From ENR-C587 sp942493235 (GTDB lineage Bacteria > Bacteroidota > Ignavibacteria > Kapaibacteriales > UBA2268): a stretch of 64,000 bases of DNA. The notes under the pieces are model-generated. The model worked only from the letters and a program-made list of their open reading frames with translations, was not told the DNA's origin and did not search any database. The stretch is taken from contig OW818676.1 in the NCBI GenBank assembly GCA_942493235.1, forward strand, positions 1,922,001-1,986,000, in the 5' to 3' direction. Positions 17,347-27,190 of this stretch are shown here, one piece after another. Within the stretch, counting starts at the first letter, position 1; each line of letters opens with the position of its first letter. The translations under genes were made by a program, and so were the position numbers.

Positions 17347-18672
17347 TTATTTATATTTGTCTTTCCATAATGCTTCCAAGCGGTCTTTTAATAATTTTTC
17401 TCTGCCAATGGCTTGAGGGCGATAATATACTTTATTAACGCCTTCGGGCATATAATTCTCTTCAACGAAGTGCCCGTCATAGTCATGCGGGTATTTATAG
17501 CCTTTGCCGTAGCCTTCTTTTTTCATTAGAGTTGTAGGAGCATTCCTAAGATGCAGCGGAACGCTTACATTTATTCCGGATTTAATATCTTGCATTGCTT
17601 GGTTTATAGCCAGGTAGGACGCATTGGTCTTAGGTGATGAAGCCAAATAAGTAACTCCCTGAGCTAAGTTTATTCGGGCTTCGGGCATACCAATCACATT
17701 TACGGCATTAAATACATTAAGAGCCATACTTAAAGCTTCGGGTGCGGCATTGCCTATGTCTTCGCTAGCGAAAATAATCATACGTCTGGCTATGAATTTC
17801 GGGTCTTCACCCGCATCAAGCATTTTAGCAAGCCATAAGATGGCGGCATCGGGGTCAGACCCACGCATACTTTTAATAAATGCGGAAATAGTGTCATAGT
17901 GAGATTCTCCGGCTTTATCGTAATGTGCTGTTTTGCTTTGAATTGCATTTTCGAGTAATTCTTTATCAATGATTTTTTCATCTTCGTCAGCCGGAATAAT
18001 TTTTAGGCATAAGTCAATATAATTAAGCACTGCCCTAGCATCTCCACCTGAAAGATTATATAACACATCTCTATCTTTGATTACAATATTTTGCTTAGTT
18101 AGAATAATATCCCGTTCAAGAGAATTATCTATTAATATGTTCATTTCGTCATAAGTAAGCAGATTCAATTTATATACTTGTGTCCTACTTAATAATGCGG
18201 AATTAACTTCAAATGACGGGTTTTCGGTAGTAGCACCGACCAATGTAATCAATCCCTTTTCAACAGCTCCGAGCAAGGCATCTTGTTGAGATTTATTAAA
18301 CCTGTGAATCTCGTCAATAAATAGTAGTGTTTTTCTACCGGATTTCCTTTGGATTTCTGCATTGGCGATTACTTGCCTGACTTCTTTAACTCCTGCTTCT
18401 ATTGCAGAAAGCTTTACAAAATAATAAGATCCGCAATATGAAATTAATTGAGCTAATGTTGTTTTACCGACTCCCGGAGGACCCCAGAAAATTATTGAAG
18501 GGAAATTCTTCTTTTCAAAAAATTTTCTTAATGGAGCATTCGGGCTTAGTAAGTGCTCCTGACCGACAACATCTTCGATTTTTAAAGGACGCACTCTATC
18601 AGCAAGAGGAGAATTCTCATTAATTGCTGTTTTTTGTATCAATTTATCATTTATTTCAAATAAACTATCCAT
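17347..18672 (-). CDS. rarA: Replication-associated recombination protein A
   Basis: A 441-residue AAA+ ATPase of the RarA/MgsA/WRNIP1 family, which acts at stalled replication forks. Walker A is GPPGVGKTTLAQL (near residue 64), Walker B is LLFIDEIHRFNKSQQDALL, sensor 1 is GATTENPSFEVNSALLSR, and the C-terminal tetramerisation part has SHYDTISAFIKSMRGSDPDAAILWLAKML and the GKGYKYPHDYDGHFVEENYMPE block. These are the usual family landmarks in order, and length is normal. It stands alone between two plus-strand genes for secreted proteins. Confidence 0.95.
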   Translation of the reverse strand: MDSLFEINDKLIQKTAINENSPLADRVRPLKIEDVVGQEHLLSPNAPLRKFFEKKNFPSIIFWGPPGVGKTTLAQLISYCGSYYFVKLSAIEAGVKEVRQVIANAEIQRKSGRKTLLFIDEIHRFNKSQQDALLGAVEKGLITLVGATTENPSFEVNSALLSRTQVYKLNLLTYDEMNILIDNSLERDIILTKQNIVIKDRDVLYNLSGGDARAVLNYIDLCLKIIPADEDEKIIDKELLENAIQSKTAHYDKAGESHYDTISAFIKSMRGSDPDAAILWLAKMLDAGEDPKFIARRMIIFASEDIGNAAPEALSMALNVFNAVNVIGMPEARINLAQGVTYLASSPKTNASYLAINQAMQDIKSGINVSVPLHLRNAPTTLMKKEGYGKGYKYPHDYDGHFVEENYMPEGVNKVYYRPQAIGREKLLKDRLEALWKDKYK

Positions 18673-18756
18673 ATTTTTTGCTTTTTATAAATTAAATTTG
18701 TAAATTTATCTGCCTTACAAATTTACTAAATGTAAAATAAAAAAGTGAAGTTTATT

Positions 18757-20535
18757 ATGAAAAGCCCAAATAAATATTTTATGATAGCATTGATATTATT
18801 GATTACTACTTATGAATCATTTTCCGGCTGGACTTCAATCGGTCATTCGAATTTTACCGGATATAGTTCATACTGCGACAACGATAATTATTATGTTGGT
18901 TATAATTATATCGGTATATGGAGGTATGAAATCAAAGAAAATGATTGGTTTGATATTAGTTACAATTTAGTTTCTAAAAATATAAATTCAATTACCGGTT
19001 TTCAAGATAAAATATATATTAGCAACGAAGCAGATGTTTATATACTTGATACTGTAAATAAGAATTGGAGTAAAATTACAAGTGGTGAGCTATTGAGTAA
19101 CACTCAGAGAATTAGTAAGCTGGTAGCTACTAAAAACTGTTTAATTGCAAGTGCACTCTCTAATAGTGGCGAGAATAAACTTTTTAAATATGAGGATAAT
19201 ATTTGGACTTCGCTAAGCATCACAAATAACTTAATTGATATTAATGACATTAATCCTATGTCTGTTAGTTTAATAGATTCTCAATTAATTGTATCACAGA
19301 AAAATAATTCAGGTATAGCTGTCTCTACCGACGAAGGTGATACTTGGAGCATTTTAACTTATAAACCCGATGGAATTAATCCGACTATGGCTCCTGAAAT
19401 TGTAAAAATTAAAAATGGTAATTATTATGCCTATTCATTGTCTGCAGGCTTTATTTGCTCTTTAGATTCGGGTAAGACTTGGCAGACAAACTTAGGTCCG
19501 AATACTTCTCTTAATTATAATATTAATAATATAGAATTTTCCATGAATCAAATATTTATCATCAGTCAAGAGGGTGTCCATTACTCCGATTTAAAACTAA
19601 GTGCTTGGTACTATAATATTAATGGGTTATTTGACTTAGATTTGCAGACAATCGCTTTCAACAATAAATATGCTTTCGTAACATCGCTTTCAAATGTATA
19701 TCAAATCGGTTTAGATGATATGGAAACAGTTCTGACTGAAACTCCACAATTGATATATCCGCCCGATAGTTCATATATAGAAATGACAGATATTTACTTT
19801 AACTGGCGTTATTGCAATGGTGCTGTCGGCTATCATCTTCAAGTAGCCAGAGATTCTAATTTCATTGATTTAGTTATAAATAATGATAGTCTCTTAGAAG
19901 ATGACTTCTATTACGAAAGTTTAGACAACACAGATTATTACTATTGGAAAGTGGCTTCGATTTCTGCTGATCACACAGTTCAATGGTCAGATATTCGTAA
20001 CTTTGGAATAATATCTAATGAGACATTTCCTAATTTGATTTATCCGCCTGACGGAGCCGTAGATGTTGATACGGCTATTACTTTCAGATGGTCAAAAACC
20101 AGATTTGCTAAATCTTATGATTTATCTGTTTCGACAGAGTCGGAGTTTTTAAGCTCGGTTAATTATCGCGATATTAAGGATACTAGTTTCAGAGTTGACG
20201 GATTATCAAGAAATATTGTTTATTATTGGAGAGTAAATCCCTATCAAATTTCAGAAATCCAAGATATGTCTTCAATTTATATGTTTACAACCGATGATGA
20301 GCTTAGTGTAAATGATTATAAAAATATTGTCATAAATACTGATAATAATTCAATAATTATAAGTAATTATCAATCCTATATTACGCCTAATATCAAATTA
20401 TTTAATTATTTAGGTGCCGAAGTTAATTGTAATATCAAATCGGATATTAGTACGATTATAGTTAGTCCCAAGATATTAATTAGAGGTATTTATTATTTGC
20501 AGTTTAACAATAAAGTATATCCTATTTCATTATGA
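18757..20535 (+). CDS. Secreted propeller / fibronectin-like T9SS protein
   Basis: A 592-residue exported protein. The ATG at 18757 gives a clear signal peptide (KYFMIALILLITTYESFSG); an upstream in-frame GTG at 18745 is an alternative. Residues 30-330 carry degenerate BNR-like repeats (e.g. GIAVSTDEGDTWSIL, SAGFICSLDSGKTWQ). Two fibronectin-type-III-like modules follow, each beginning LIYPPD and holding WR/WSKT...YHLQVARDSNF and YYWRV, at about 335-415 and 428-505. The last 75 residues look like a divergent T9SS sorting domain ending GIYYLQFNNKVYPISL. Function unknown; likely cell-surface. Confidence 0.8.
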   Translation: MKSPNKYFMIALILLITTYESFSGWTSIGHSNFTGYSSYCDNDNYYVGYNYIGIWRYEIKENDWFDISYNLVSKNINSITGFQDKIYISNEADVYILDTVNKNWSKITSGELLSNTQRISKLVATKNCLIASALSNSGENKLFKYEDNIWTSLSITNNLIDINDINPMSVSLIDSQLIVSQKNNSGIAVSTDEGDTWSILTYKPDGINPTMAPEIVKIKNGNYYAYSLSAGFICSLDSGKTWQTNLGPNTSLNYNINNIEFSMNQIFIISQEGVHYSDLKLSAWYYNINGLFDLDLQTIAFNNKYAFVTSLSNVYQIGLDDMETVLTETPQLIYPPDSSYIEMTDIYFNWRYCNGAVGYHLQVARDSNFIDLVINNDSLLEDDFYYESLDNTDYYYWKVASISADHTVQWSDIRNFGIISNETFPNLIYPPDGAVDVDTAITFRWSKTRFAKSYDLSVSTESEFLSSVNYRDIKDTSFRVDGLSRNIVYYWRVNPYQISEIQDMSSIYMFTTDDELSVNDYKNIVINTDNNSIIISNYQSYITPNIKLFNYLGAEVNCNIKSDISTIIVSPKILIRGIYYLQFNNKVYPISL

Positions 20536-20953
20536 TTTGTTTAAATAGTTGCAATTTTGTTAGAGCAAACAAATAATGTTGGAACATTGTATCGGGCAGA
20601 ATAGGTTGTAAATAGAAAAAACATCAATCAATTCAACGCTTCAGAGTCTGCGTAAATATTATAATATTGCAATATATATAAATACTAAAATCTATTGCAT
20701 TATTTTAACTCTCCATTCCATGCAAGGGGCTGTCTAAAATTAATAATTTTGTCAAATCGTCGTACTGAGTGTAACGAAGAATCCATAATTATCAATAAGT
20801 TGGCATTATCTGTATTCTTCAATCGTTCAGAATGAAAAATTTTAGATAGCTACTTTTTTCTCAATCCTACGCTCCGCGTAAGATTAGGTTTAGTTACATT
20901 GTATGTTCGCTTATTACGCAGACTATGGCAAACATAAAAAGTAATAATTTATA
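20536..20953. other. Intergenic region with palindromic element
   Basis: Holds inner-type element copy 3 (20726-20853). Just after it, around 20870-20935, is a CTACGCTCCGCGTAAGATTAGG stretch related to the CTGCGTAG repeats seen at 6.3 kb. No gene seen. Confidence 0.5.
20726..20853. repeat. Dispersed palindromic element, inner type, copy 3
   Basis: Runs from GGGGCTGTCTAAAATTAAT to ATTTTAGATAGCTAC. The family core GAGTGTAACGAAGAATCCA is present on the left arm and GTATTCTTCAATCGTTCAGAATGA on the right arm. Located between convergent genes. Confidence 0.65.
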
Positions 20954-22481
20954 TTATTTCTGAATAATTATTCCCTCTATATCATTTTCTTTTTTACTAC
21001 TAACGCCGAGATAGTAGGCTCCGGCAGGTAAATTTTCAGTTGAAAATTCAATTGTGCCTTCGCCGTTTGCTTTATTCCAGACAAATTTGTTTGTTAGATT
21101 CATAACTTTTACACCGAGTGAATTTACTAATTCGGCACTTATTTCATCATCGAAATTATTATTTATCTTTACTAAAGCTTTTACCATATCTTGTGCAGGA
21201 TTCGGGCTAATTATATCTATACTGATTGCATTGCTTTTTAAATTTTCATTTACTTTTTGATCTTCATCGTTAATTTTGGCGAAATAGGTTTTATATTGTC
21301 CATTTGAACCGAGCAACATCATATTATGCTCATCAATAAATGTTATATTCTTAATAGATAATGTATCAAATGTTTTATCCCTTACATATTTCCAAATCAA
21401 ATCGCCTTGATGATTAAATTTATATACACACATTGTGTTTTTTTTATTTGTTTTATCAAGCGTGCTTCCGCATGCTACTAAATTTTTATCGGGGGATAAA
21501 TATAAATTCCACATAAAATAGTTATTCGAATCTATGAATTTCTGAGTCAAGGATTTTGTTTTTTATTTACAAAACATAAGAAATTAGTACATGAACTAAT
21601 ACTTTGATAATTAAGTACAGCATAATTTTCACTGTCAATTTTTATAGTTGCTCGAGGATATATACTATTAATAGAATCAATGCCTACTTCAAAATTTTCT
21701 AAAACATTACCCAAAGTATCGAACTCCATTATTTTTAGCCAGTATCTCCCGACTGAAAAATATGCAAAAAGCTAATCAGCAAATTATTATCATAAGTTTT
21801 GGTAGTATAAATATTTCCACCGTAACTAGTATTTTTGGCGACAGTTTTAATTGAATCATAGCCTCTTCTCCAGAACATCTTTCCTGTAGTGTCATACCAT
21901 AATGCAATGATATGCTGATTGCCCATTGTACTGTGATCGCCTGTTTTTACACTGCCCTTTACAAATAGTGCGTAATACTTGGAGTTTATATTAAATGTGT
22001 AAGGATATATATAATCTTTTGCATACCAAAAATCTAATGTATCAAAATATTGTGCCTTATAATTTGCTGTATCAGAATTGGATTTAATAACAGTACCCGA
22101 ATAGTCCAAATCTGTATTTGCATAGAAGCAATTTCCGAATTTTGAAGTGGGCAATATCCCTCTAGAACCTAATACTTTATAACCGTTATTAGTCTCGATG
22201 ATACCATTTAGCAAATTAGTAAACATACTATCAGGTGGGTTAATTAATTTATTTGATAGTAGATTGCCGTTTTTGTCATATTTCAAAAATGTACTTGTCC
22301 AGAATGGTAGAAAAAAATCATCAATTAATATTACTAAATCTCCCTTAGAATCAATCAATGTATTGTATAATGAGCCATATACCCTATCAGAATGCTCTCT
22401 TTCTTCTTCCCAAACTATTGATTGAGAGTAAAGATTACAAATACTAAAAAATAAAACAAGAAAAATAATTATGTTTTTCAT
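20954..22481 (-). pseudogene. Frameshifted T9SS-exported protein
   Basis: One gene of about 505 residues appears broken into three frames. The first part (22481-21735) has a signal peptide (MKNIIIFLVLFFSICNLYSQ) with AGAGG before the ATG and stops after QSGDTG. The middle part resumes in another frame as WLKIMEFDTLGN (21750-21550). The last part (from about 21550 to 20954) reads KSLTQKFIDSNNY and ends in a T9SS sorting domain (IISPNPAQDMVKA ... GAYYLGV). The second shift coincides with a run of six T on the plus strand, so either a real indel or a sequencing error is possible. The W-x-FD-xx-GN pattern suggests a propeller-like repeat protein. Confidence 0.75.
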
Positions 22482-23277
22482 AGATACCTCTTCTCATTTT
22501 AAATCTATTAAGCGGTTAGCGGAATAAGCGAGCCTGAATAATTTGCTTATTTAATGCGACCGTATAACATTAATTAAAAGTTTTAGTAAGCTTACATTAA
22601 CTTAAAAGCAACTTAAATAAATAAAATTGATATTCCAAAGTATTTTATTTATTTTTTTTGAAATATTTAATGTAATAATAATATTAGATTAATATATATG
22701 CCGAATTGTTAACCAAGATTCCCTATTTTTTGCAATTATTATAAAATTACTATCCTTATTTTCTAAAATATAAGAAACGGTTGTAATATATTTTTATCCG
22801 AAATTAGAATTTCAAAATAATTAACGATTTAAGCTAAGCAAATGAAAAATTGCTTTGAAAGTTGTGAATCATAATTATTCGCTATTTTAAGTGGATTAGC
22901 AAGTAATTGCTATTAGTATAAAGAAAATCTTTATATATCAATATTGATTTTTGATATCTTATTGTATAAACATCTTTGATTTTATATTTTAACCTCGTCA
23001 GGGGTTAAACATCGGTAACATAATGATATACTCCACCACCACTCTCTTGTTTTAACAACAAAAAGAGAAGAAAGAGTGTGCGTACTAATCAATGTTTATT
23101 ACCGTTGTTCAACAGCTAACGCTGTTGTAAGTATGATTTCTTTATTTGCTTACCCACATCAAATAGCGAAGAACCTAAATTATAGACTATTATAAAAATA
23201 TAAAATAAAGCTCTTTAAATAAATATAAAAAATTGTTATTTTTAAGTTCTATTAAAAATACAAAACGGGATTTGTTA
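22482..23277. other. Long AT-rich intergenic region
   Basis: Nearly 800 bases without a gene. It holds a perfect hairpin CAACAGC-TAAC-GCTGTTG at 23110-23127 related to the repeats at 6.3 kb, and a CATCGGTAA motif near 23012 also found there (6354-6362). Promoters for the divergent genes on each side must lie here but I cannot assign them. Confidence 0.45.
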
Positions 23278-25959
23278 ATGAAAGCATTTAGATTTATAAC
23301 AGTACTTATTTTAATATTAAATATAGTAATATTTTCAGCAGTAAAATCAAATTCTCAAATAATTCAAAACAAGAGATTACTATCTAAAATTGATTCAATG
23401 CTAATTATTCAAAAGAGATTAGCAATTTCAAACAAAAGTGAAATATTTGATATATTTATTAAAAATATGTCTGCTGATGCCAAGTCTGCCTTGTCGTTTA
23501 TAGTTGCCTTTTCTCCACTTAGCGATTTGGCAGATTATAGTAGTCAGTTTATGCTCGATAATGTCGAGCAGTCTCTAAAAGCAAAAAGAGAAACCTTATG
23601 GGGCAATTCAATACCCGAAGAAGTATTTGTTCATTTTGTACTGCCGATAAGAGTAAACAACGAGAATCTTGATTCATTTCGTTTACAAATGTATGATGAA
23701 ATTTATAGCCGAGTGAAAGATATGGGCATGTATTCGGCTGCCTTAGAAGTTAACCATTGGTGCCACGAGAAAGTAACTTATCGAGCTTCCGATGCCAGAA
23801 CCAGTTCACCGCTTGCGTCGGTCAAATATTCATTCGGCAGGTGTGGGGAAGAGTCCACATTGCTTGTAGCAGCTTTAAGGACTGTAGGTATTCCTGCCCG
23901 TCAGGTTTATACTCCGCGTTGGGCACATACAGACGATAATCACGCTTGGGTAGAAGTCTGGGTAGATGGCAAATGGTACTTTATGGGGGCTTGCGAGCCT
24001 TCTCCTGAGCTTAATATGGGCTGGTTTGCTCTTCCCTCTACTCGAACAATGCTTGTCCATACGCGTGCTTATGGTCCATATTTCGGTTCTGAAACAATTA
24101 TTACAAAGGCAGATAGATTCACAGAGCTTAATTTAATCGCCAATTATGCCCCTTATAAAGATATATATATTAAAGTAATAGATAGGAATAATACTCCGGT
24201 TGAAAATGCACTTGTAAAATTCAAGCTTTATAATTATGCAGAATTTTATCCATTGGCAAAAGTTTTTACTAATAAATCAGGACTGGCAACTTTTCGTACA
24301 GGGCTTGGTGATTTGCTTGTATGGGCAAATAAATCCAAACAATTCGGTTTTGCTAAAATCAGCATTCCCGATACAGATACTTTAGTTCTTACTATTAGAG
24401 ATGAATTCCCGAATGGGAAAATTATAGATTTCGACATGAATGTGCCGGCAGAAGGCAATATTGTTCAAGCAAGTCAAGCCAATGCAAAGACTAATGAGCA
24501 AAGACTGCTTTACGAAGATTCTATCAGAAGCCAATATATGCAATCATTCCTTGATTCAAATTCGGCTGCTAAGCATTTAACTAAATTAAATATTCAAGAT
24601 GTAAAATTAACAAAGTATTTAGTTAATAGTTACGGTAATCACAGCGAAATTTTCAAGTTTATAACTGACACTAAACCCGAGAATATTCAATATGCCGTTA
24701 AATTACTGTCAGTAATTAGTGAAAAAGATTTGAGAGATACCAGAGCCGAAATTCTATCAGGACATTTGAATTCAGCACTTAAATTTAGGAATGTTTACAA
24801 AAACAATGAAGATATCTGGGTAGAATATGTATTAAATGGACGAATTGCCAACGAGATGATGACTGATTTTAGAGAAATTGGTGATGGCGTTTTGCAAAAT
24901 TGGAAAATGAAGAAAATAAATCAGCTTCATTATTCAAATGAATTAAGATATATAATGCTCAAAGGATTAACAAGTGCCAATGTACGAATTGATACTATTG
25001 CCAATGCTCATTCACGAGCTCCGATTACTCCTCTTGGCGTTTATAAATTGAAAGTAGCCGACCCAATTTCAAGGGATATATTCTATGTGGCATTATGCCG
25101 TTCATTGGGTTTAGCTGCCAGAATTAATCCACTTACGTCCAAACCTCAGATATTTATCAATTCTCTTTGGGCAGATGCTGACTTACAGTCAGAGAGTGTA
25201 ATCAATACACAAAAGGGATATGTAAAGTTTATTAACAAATCATCGTTTGACCCTAAGTATTATATCAATTTTACATTAGAGCATTTTAATAATGGAGACT
25301 ACAATACTTTAGAATTTGATGATATTAAGCCACTAAGTGCTTTTGCTGACAGCATTGAAGTGCCGATCGGCAATTATATGTTAGTCTGCGGTAATCGAAA
25401 GCCCGATGGTTCAGTACTTACTCGATGCTCATTCTTTGAAGTTAAAGAGAAGGAATTTAAAACTGTAGATGTTGATGTACGCGATTTAACTAAGCAGAGA
25501 GAAGTATGGGCTGAGCTTAAAGCTGAGGATTATAAAGTTCAATCCGTAGATAATGAGCAAGTTAGTAATCTAAGTGAAATAATCGGAAATGATGACTATA
25601 TATTAGCATTTATTGAGCCGGACAAAGAGCCGTCTAAGCATATAATGGCAGATTTAGAGTCAGTTAAAATGCAGCTCGAATCTACAAAAGCGAAAATAAT
25701 TTTTATTTTAGAAAAAGGGAAAGCTCAAGATGATTTTCGTCCGAGCACATACTATAATTTACCCAAAAATATTAGTTATGTCTGGGATTTGGATTCTCAA
25801 TTGATAAAACATATAGAATCACTAAAAAAGCTTGAATTGCTAAATGATTTCCCAATTATTATTTCTGCAGGGAAAGATTCTAAATTGGACTTTTTCACTA
25901 AGGGATATAGAATTGGTATTGGCGATGATTTATTGAAATCCATAAGTAACAGAAAATAA
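23278..25959 (+). CDS. Transglutaminase-like protein with degenerate thioredoxin-like end
   Basis: An 893-residue exported protein. The ATG at 23278 starts a good signal peptide (KAFRFITVLILILNIVIFSA). The transglutaminase-like domain (about 120-250) has the catalytic Cys189 in FGRCGEES, His222 in DNHAWVEVW and an acidic Glu240 in ACEPSPELN where the third residue is expected. A carboxypeptidase-regulatory-like beta module follows (about 285-360). The last 130 residues (DDYILAFIEPDKEPSKH ... FPIIISAGKDSKLDFFTKGYRIGIGD) look like a thioredoxin/AhpC-like fold but carry no CxxC, so redox activity is unlikely. It may be a protease or amidase-like enzyme in the periplasm; substrate unknown. Confidence 0.82.
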   Translation: MKAFRFITVLILILNIVIFSAVKSNSQIIQNKRLLSKIDSMLIIQKRLAISNKSEIFDIFIKNMSADAKSALSFIVAFSPLSDLADYSSQFMLDNVEQSLKAKRETLWGNSIPEEVFVHFVLPIRVNNENLDSFRLQMYDEIYSRVKDMGMYSAALEVNHWCHEKVTYRASDARTSSPLASVKYSFGRCGEESTLLVAALRTVGIPARQVYTPRWAHTDDNHAWVEVWVDGKWYFMGACEPSPELNMGWFALPSTRTMLVHTRAYGPYFGSETIITKADRFTELNLIANYAPYKDIYIKVIDRNNTPVENALVKFKLYNYAEFYPLAKVFTNKSGLATFRTGLGDLLVWANKSKQFGFAKISIPDTDTLVLTIRDEFPNGKIIDFDMNVPAEGNIVQASQANAKTNEQRLLYEDSIRSQYMQSFLDSNSAAKHLTKLNIQDVKLTKYLVNSYGNHSEIFKFITDTKPENIQYAVKLLSVISEKDLRDTRAEILSGHLNSALKFRNVYKNNEDIWVEYVLNGRIANEMMTDFREIGDGVLQNWKMKKINQLHYSNELRYIMLKGLTSANVRIDTIANAHSRAPITPLGVYKLKVADPISRDIFYVALCRSLGLAARINPLTSKPQIFINSLWADADLQSESVINTQKGYVKFINKSSFDPKYYINFTLEHFNNGDYNTLEFDDIKPLSAFADSIEVPIGNYMLVCGNRKPDGSVLTRCSFFEVKEKEFKTVDVDVRDLTKQREVWAELKAEDYKVQSVDNEQVSNLSEIIGNDDYILAFIEPDKEPSKHIMADLESVKMQLESTKAKIIFILEKGKAQDDFRPSTYYNLPKNISYVWDLDSQLIKHIESLKKLELLNDFPIIISAGKDSKLDFFTKGYRIGIGDDLLKSISNRK

Positions 25960-26021
25960 AAATATTTCAGCCATAAATCAGTCTATATAATTGAAATTGT
26001 TGAATATAATAAAATAAAAAA

Positions 26022-27101
26022 ATGTTAATAGCAAACCCAATATATGACGTAGTATTCAAATATTTGATGGAAGATTCAAAAGTAGCAAAGCTATTGATTT
26101 CATCGATAATAGGGCGTGATATAGAGTTAATAGATTTTAGCCCTAAAGAGTTTACTACAGAGCTGCCCGAGCAAAAAAGAGTTAATGTAAAGACTTTGAT
26201 AGACCAAGGCAGAGCAAATGAAATACCATTTTTTACAATATATAAATTGGACTTTTTAGCCCGAATTAAATCCGGAGAAGAAGAGAAAATCGTATTAATT
26301 GAAGTGCAGAAATCGAAATTAGCCGATGATATAATGAGATTTCGCAGGTATCTCGGAGAGCAATACAGAAACAGTGAAAATGTATATGAAGTAATTATCA
26401 ATGGTAGAAATGTAGTTAAAGCCTGTGAAATAATATCAATATATTTTCTGGGTCATAAATTAGATAACATAACCGGCGTTCCGGTAATAAAATCACCGAA
26501 AACATATATAGATGTAAGTAACGGTAATGAAATTAACGAAAAAGAGTATTTCTTAGATAGTTTAAATCACGAAAGTTATACAGTAGTTATCCCAGAATTA
26601 AAAGAACGTCGCAGAAATGAGTTAGAGATATTATTAAGCATATTCGACCAGAGCAATCGTACAGATGATAATCACATATTAAATGTTAAAGAAGAGGATT
26701 TTCCCGAAGAATATAGGAACTTAATCAGGCGACTACAAAAAGCAGCCAGCGAAAACGAGGTTCGCAATACTATGAATGCCGAAGACGATATATTGAGAGT
26801 TCTGAAAGAGAAAGAAGAATTGATTGTATTCGGAGAGCTGGCAATAGCCGAAAAAGAAGAGGAAATCAGGAAAAAAGCGATCGAAATCGAAGAAAGTAAA
26901 AAACTAATCGTAGAAAAAGATAAAGTGATTGAAAACAAAGATAAAGTAATTGAAAACAAAGATAAAGTGATTGAAGATAAAGACAAAGTGATTGAAGACA
27001 AAGACAAAGTTATAGAAGATACTAAAATGGAAATTGAAAGACAGAAACGAGAGATTGAAGAATTAAAGGGTAAGCTAAAAGATTCTTTTGATAGTGATTA
27101 G
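26022..27101 (+). CDS. Rpn-type PD-(D/E)XK nuclease / transposase family
   Basis: A 359-residue member of the PD-(D/E)XK nuclease family transposase group (Rpn/PDDEXK_2). The N-terminal IANPIYDVVFKYLMEDSKVAKLL block, the Asp in YKLDFLARI and the IVLIEVQKSK motif (E-x-Q/K) near residue 85-95 are the nuclease core. Proteins of this kind promote recA-independent recombination in E. coli and may be mobile. The C-terminus (about 240-359) is a long charged coiled coil that includes five copies of a seven-residue DKVIE(N/D)K repeat, encoded by a 21-bp tandem repeat. It stands alone between a plus-strand gene and the ftcD terminator. Confidence 0.87.
   Translation: MLIANPIYDVVFKYLMEDSKVAKLLISSIIGRDIELIDFSPKEFTTELPEQKRVNVKTLIDQGRANEIPFFTIYKLDFLARIKSGEEEKIVLIEVQKSKLADDIMRFRRYLGEQYRNSENVYEVIINGRNVVKACEIISIYFLGHKLDNITGVPVIKSPKTYIDVSNGNEINEKEYFLDSLNHESYTVVIPELKERRRNELEILLSIFDQSNRTDDNHILNVKEEDFPEEYRNLIRRLQKAASENEVRNTMNAEDDILRVLKEKEELIVFGELAIAEKEEEIRKKAIEIEESKKLIVEKDKVIENKDKVIENKDKVIEDKDKVIEDKDKVIEDTKMEIERQKREIEELKGKLKDSFDSD
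26919..27023. repeat. Five 21-bp tandem repeats in nuclease gene
   Basis: Five in-frame copies of a unit like GATAAAGTGATTGAAAACAAA, each encoding DKVIE(N/D)(K/T). Copies 1-2 read ENK and copies 3-5 read ED. Being a multiple of three and seven residues, changes in copy number would lengthen the coiled coil by one heptad without breaking the frame. Confidence 0.9.
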
Positions 27102-27135
27102 TCTTTCAAGTATTTGCAAATAATAATATAAGAAA

Positions 27136-27166
27136 GAAGTCCTATACTTGTTAGATATAGGACTTC
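27136..27166 (-). terminator. Terminator after ftcD
   Basis: Perfect 11-bp stem GAAGTCCTATA (27136-27146) with TATAGGACTTC (27156-27166). Read on the minus strand it is followed by a T-rich stretch (TTTCTTATAT) and lies 25 bases past the ftcD stop. It also sits after the converging nuclease gene. Confidence 0.75.
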
Positions 27167-27190
27167 ATAAATTACATGCCGATCGAAATA

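Noticed and set aside
17315..17350. Possible terminator between the Ycf48-like operon and rarA
   Set aside because: AAATAAACCC/GGGCATTTATTT can pair only with a bulge and has no clear T-run, so it is too weak to call.
26672..27007. Minus-strand Ser/Leu-rich frame opposite the nuclease coiled coil
   Set aside because: It is the mirror of the 21-bp repeat region; its repeated SITLS pattern is simply the antisense of DKVIE repeats.
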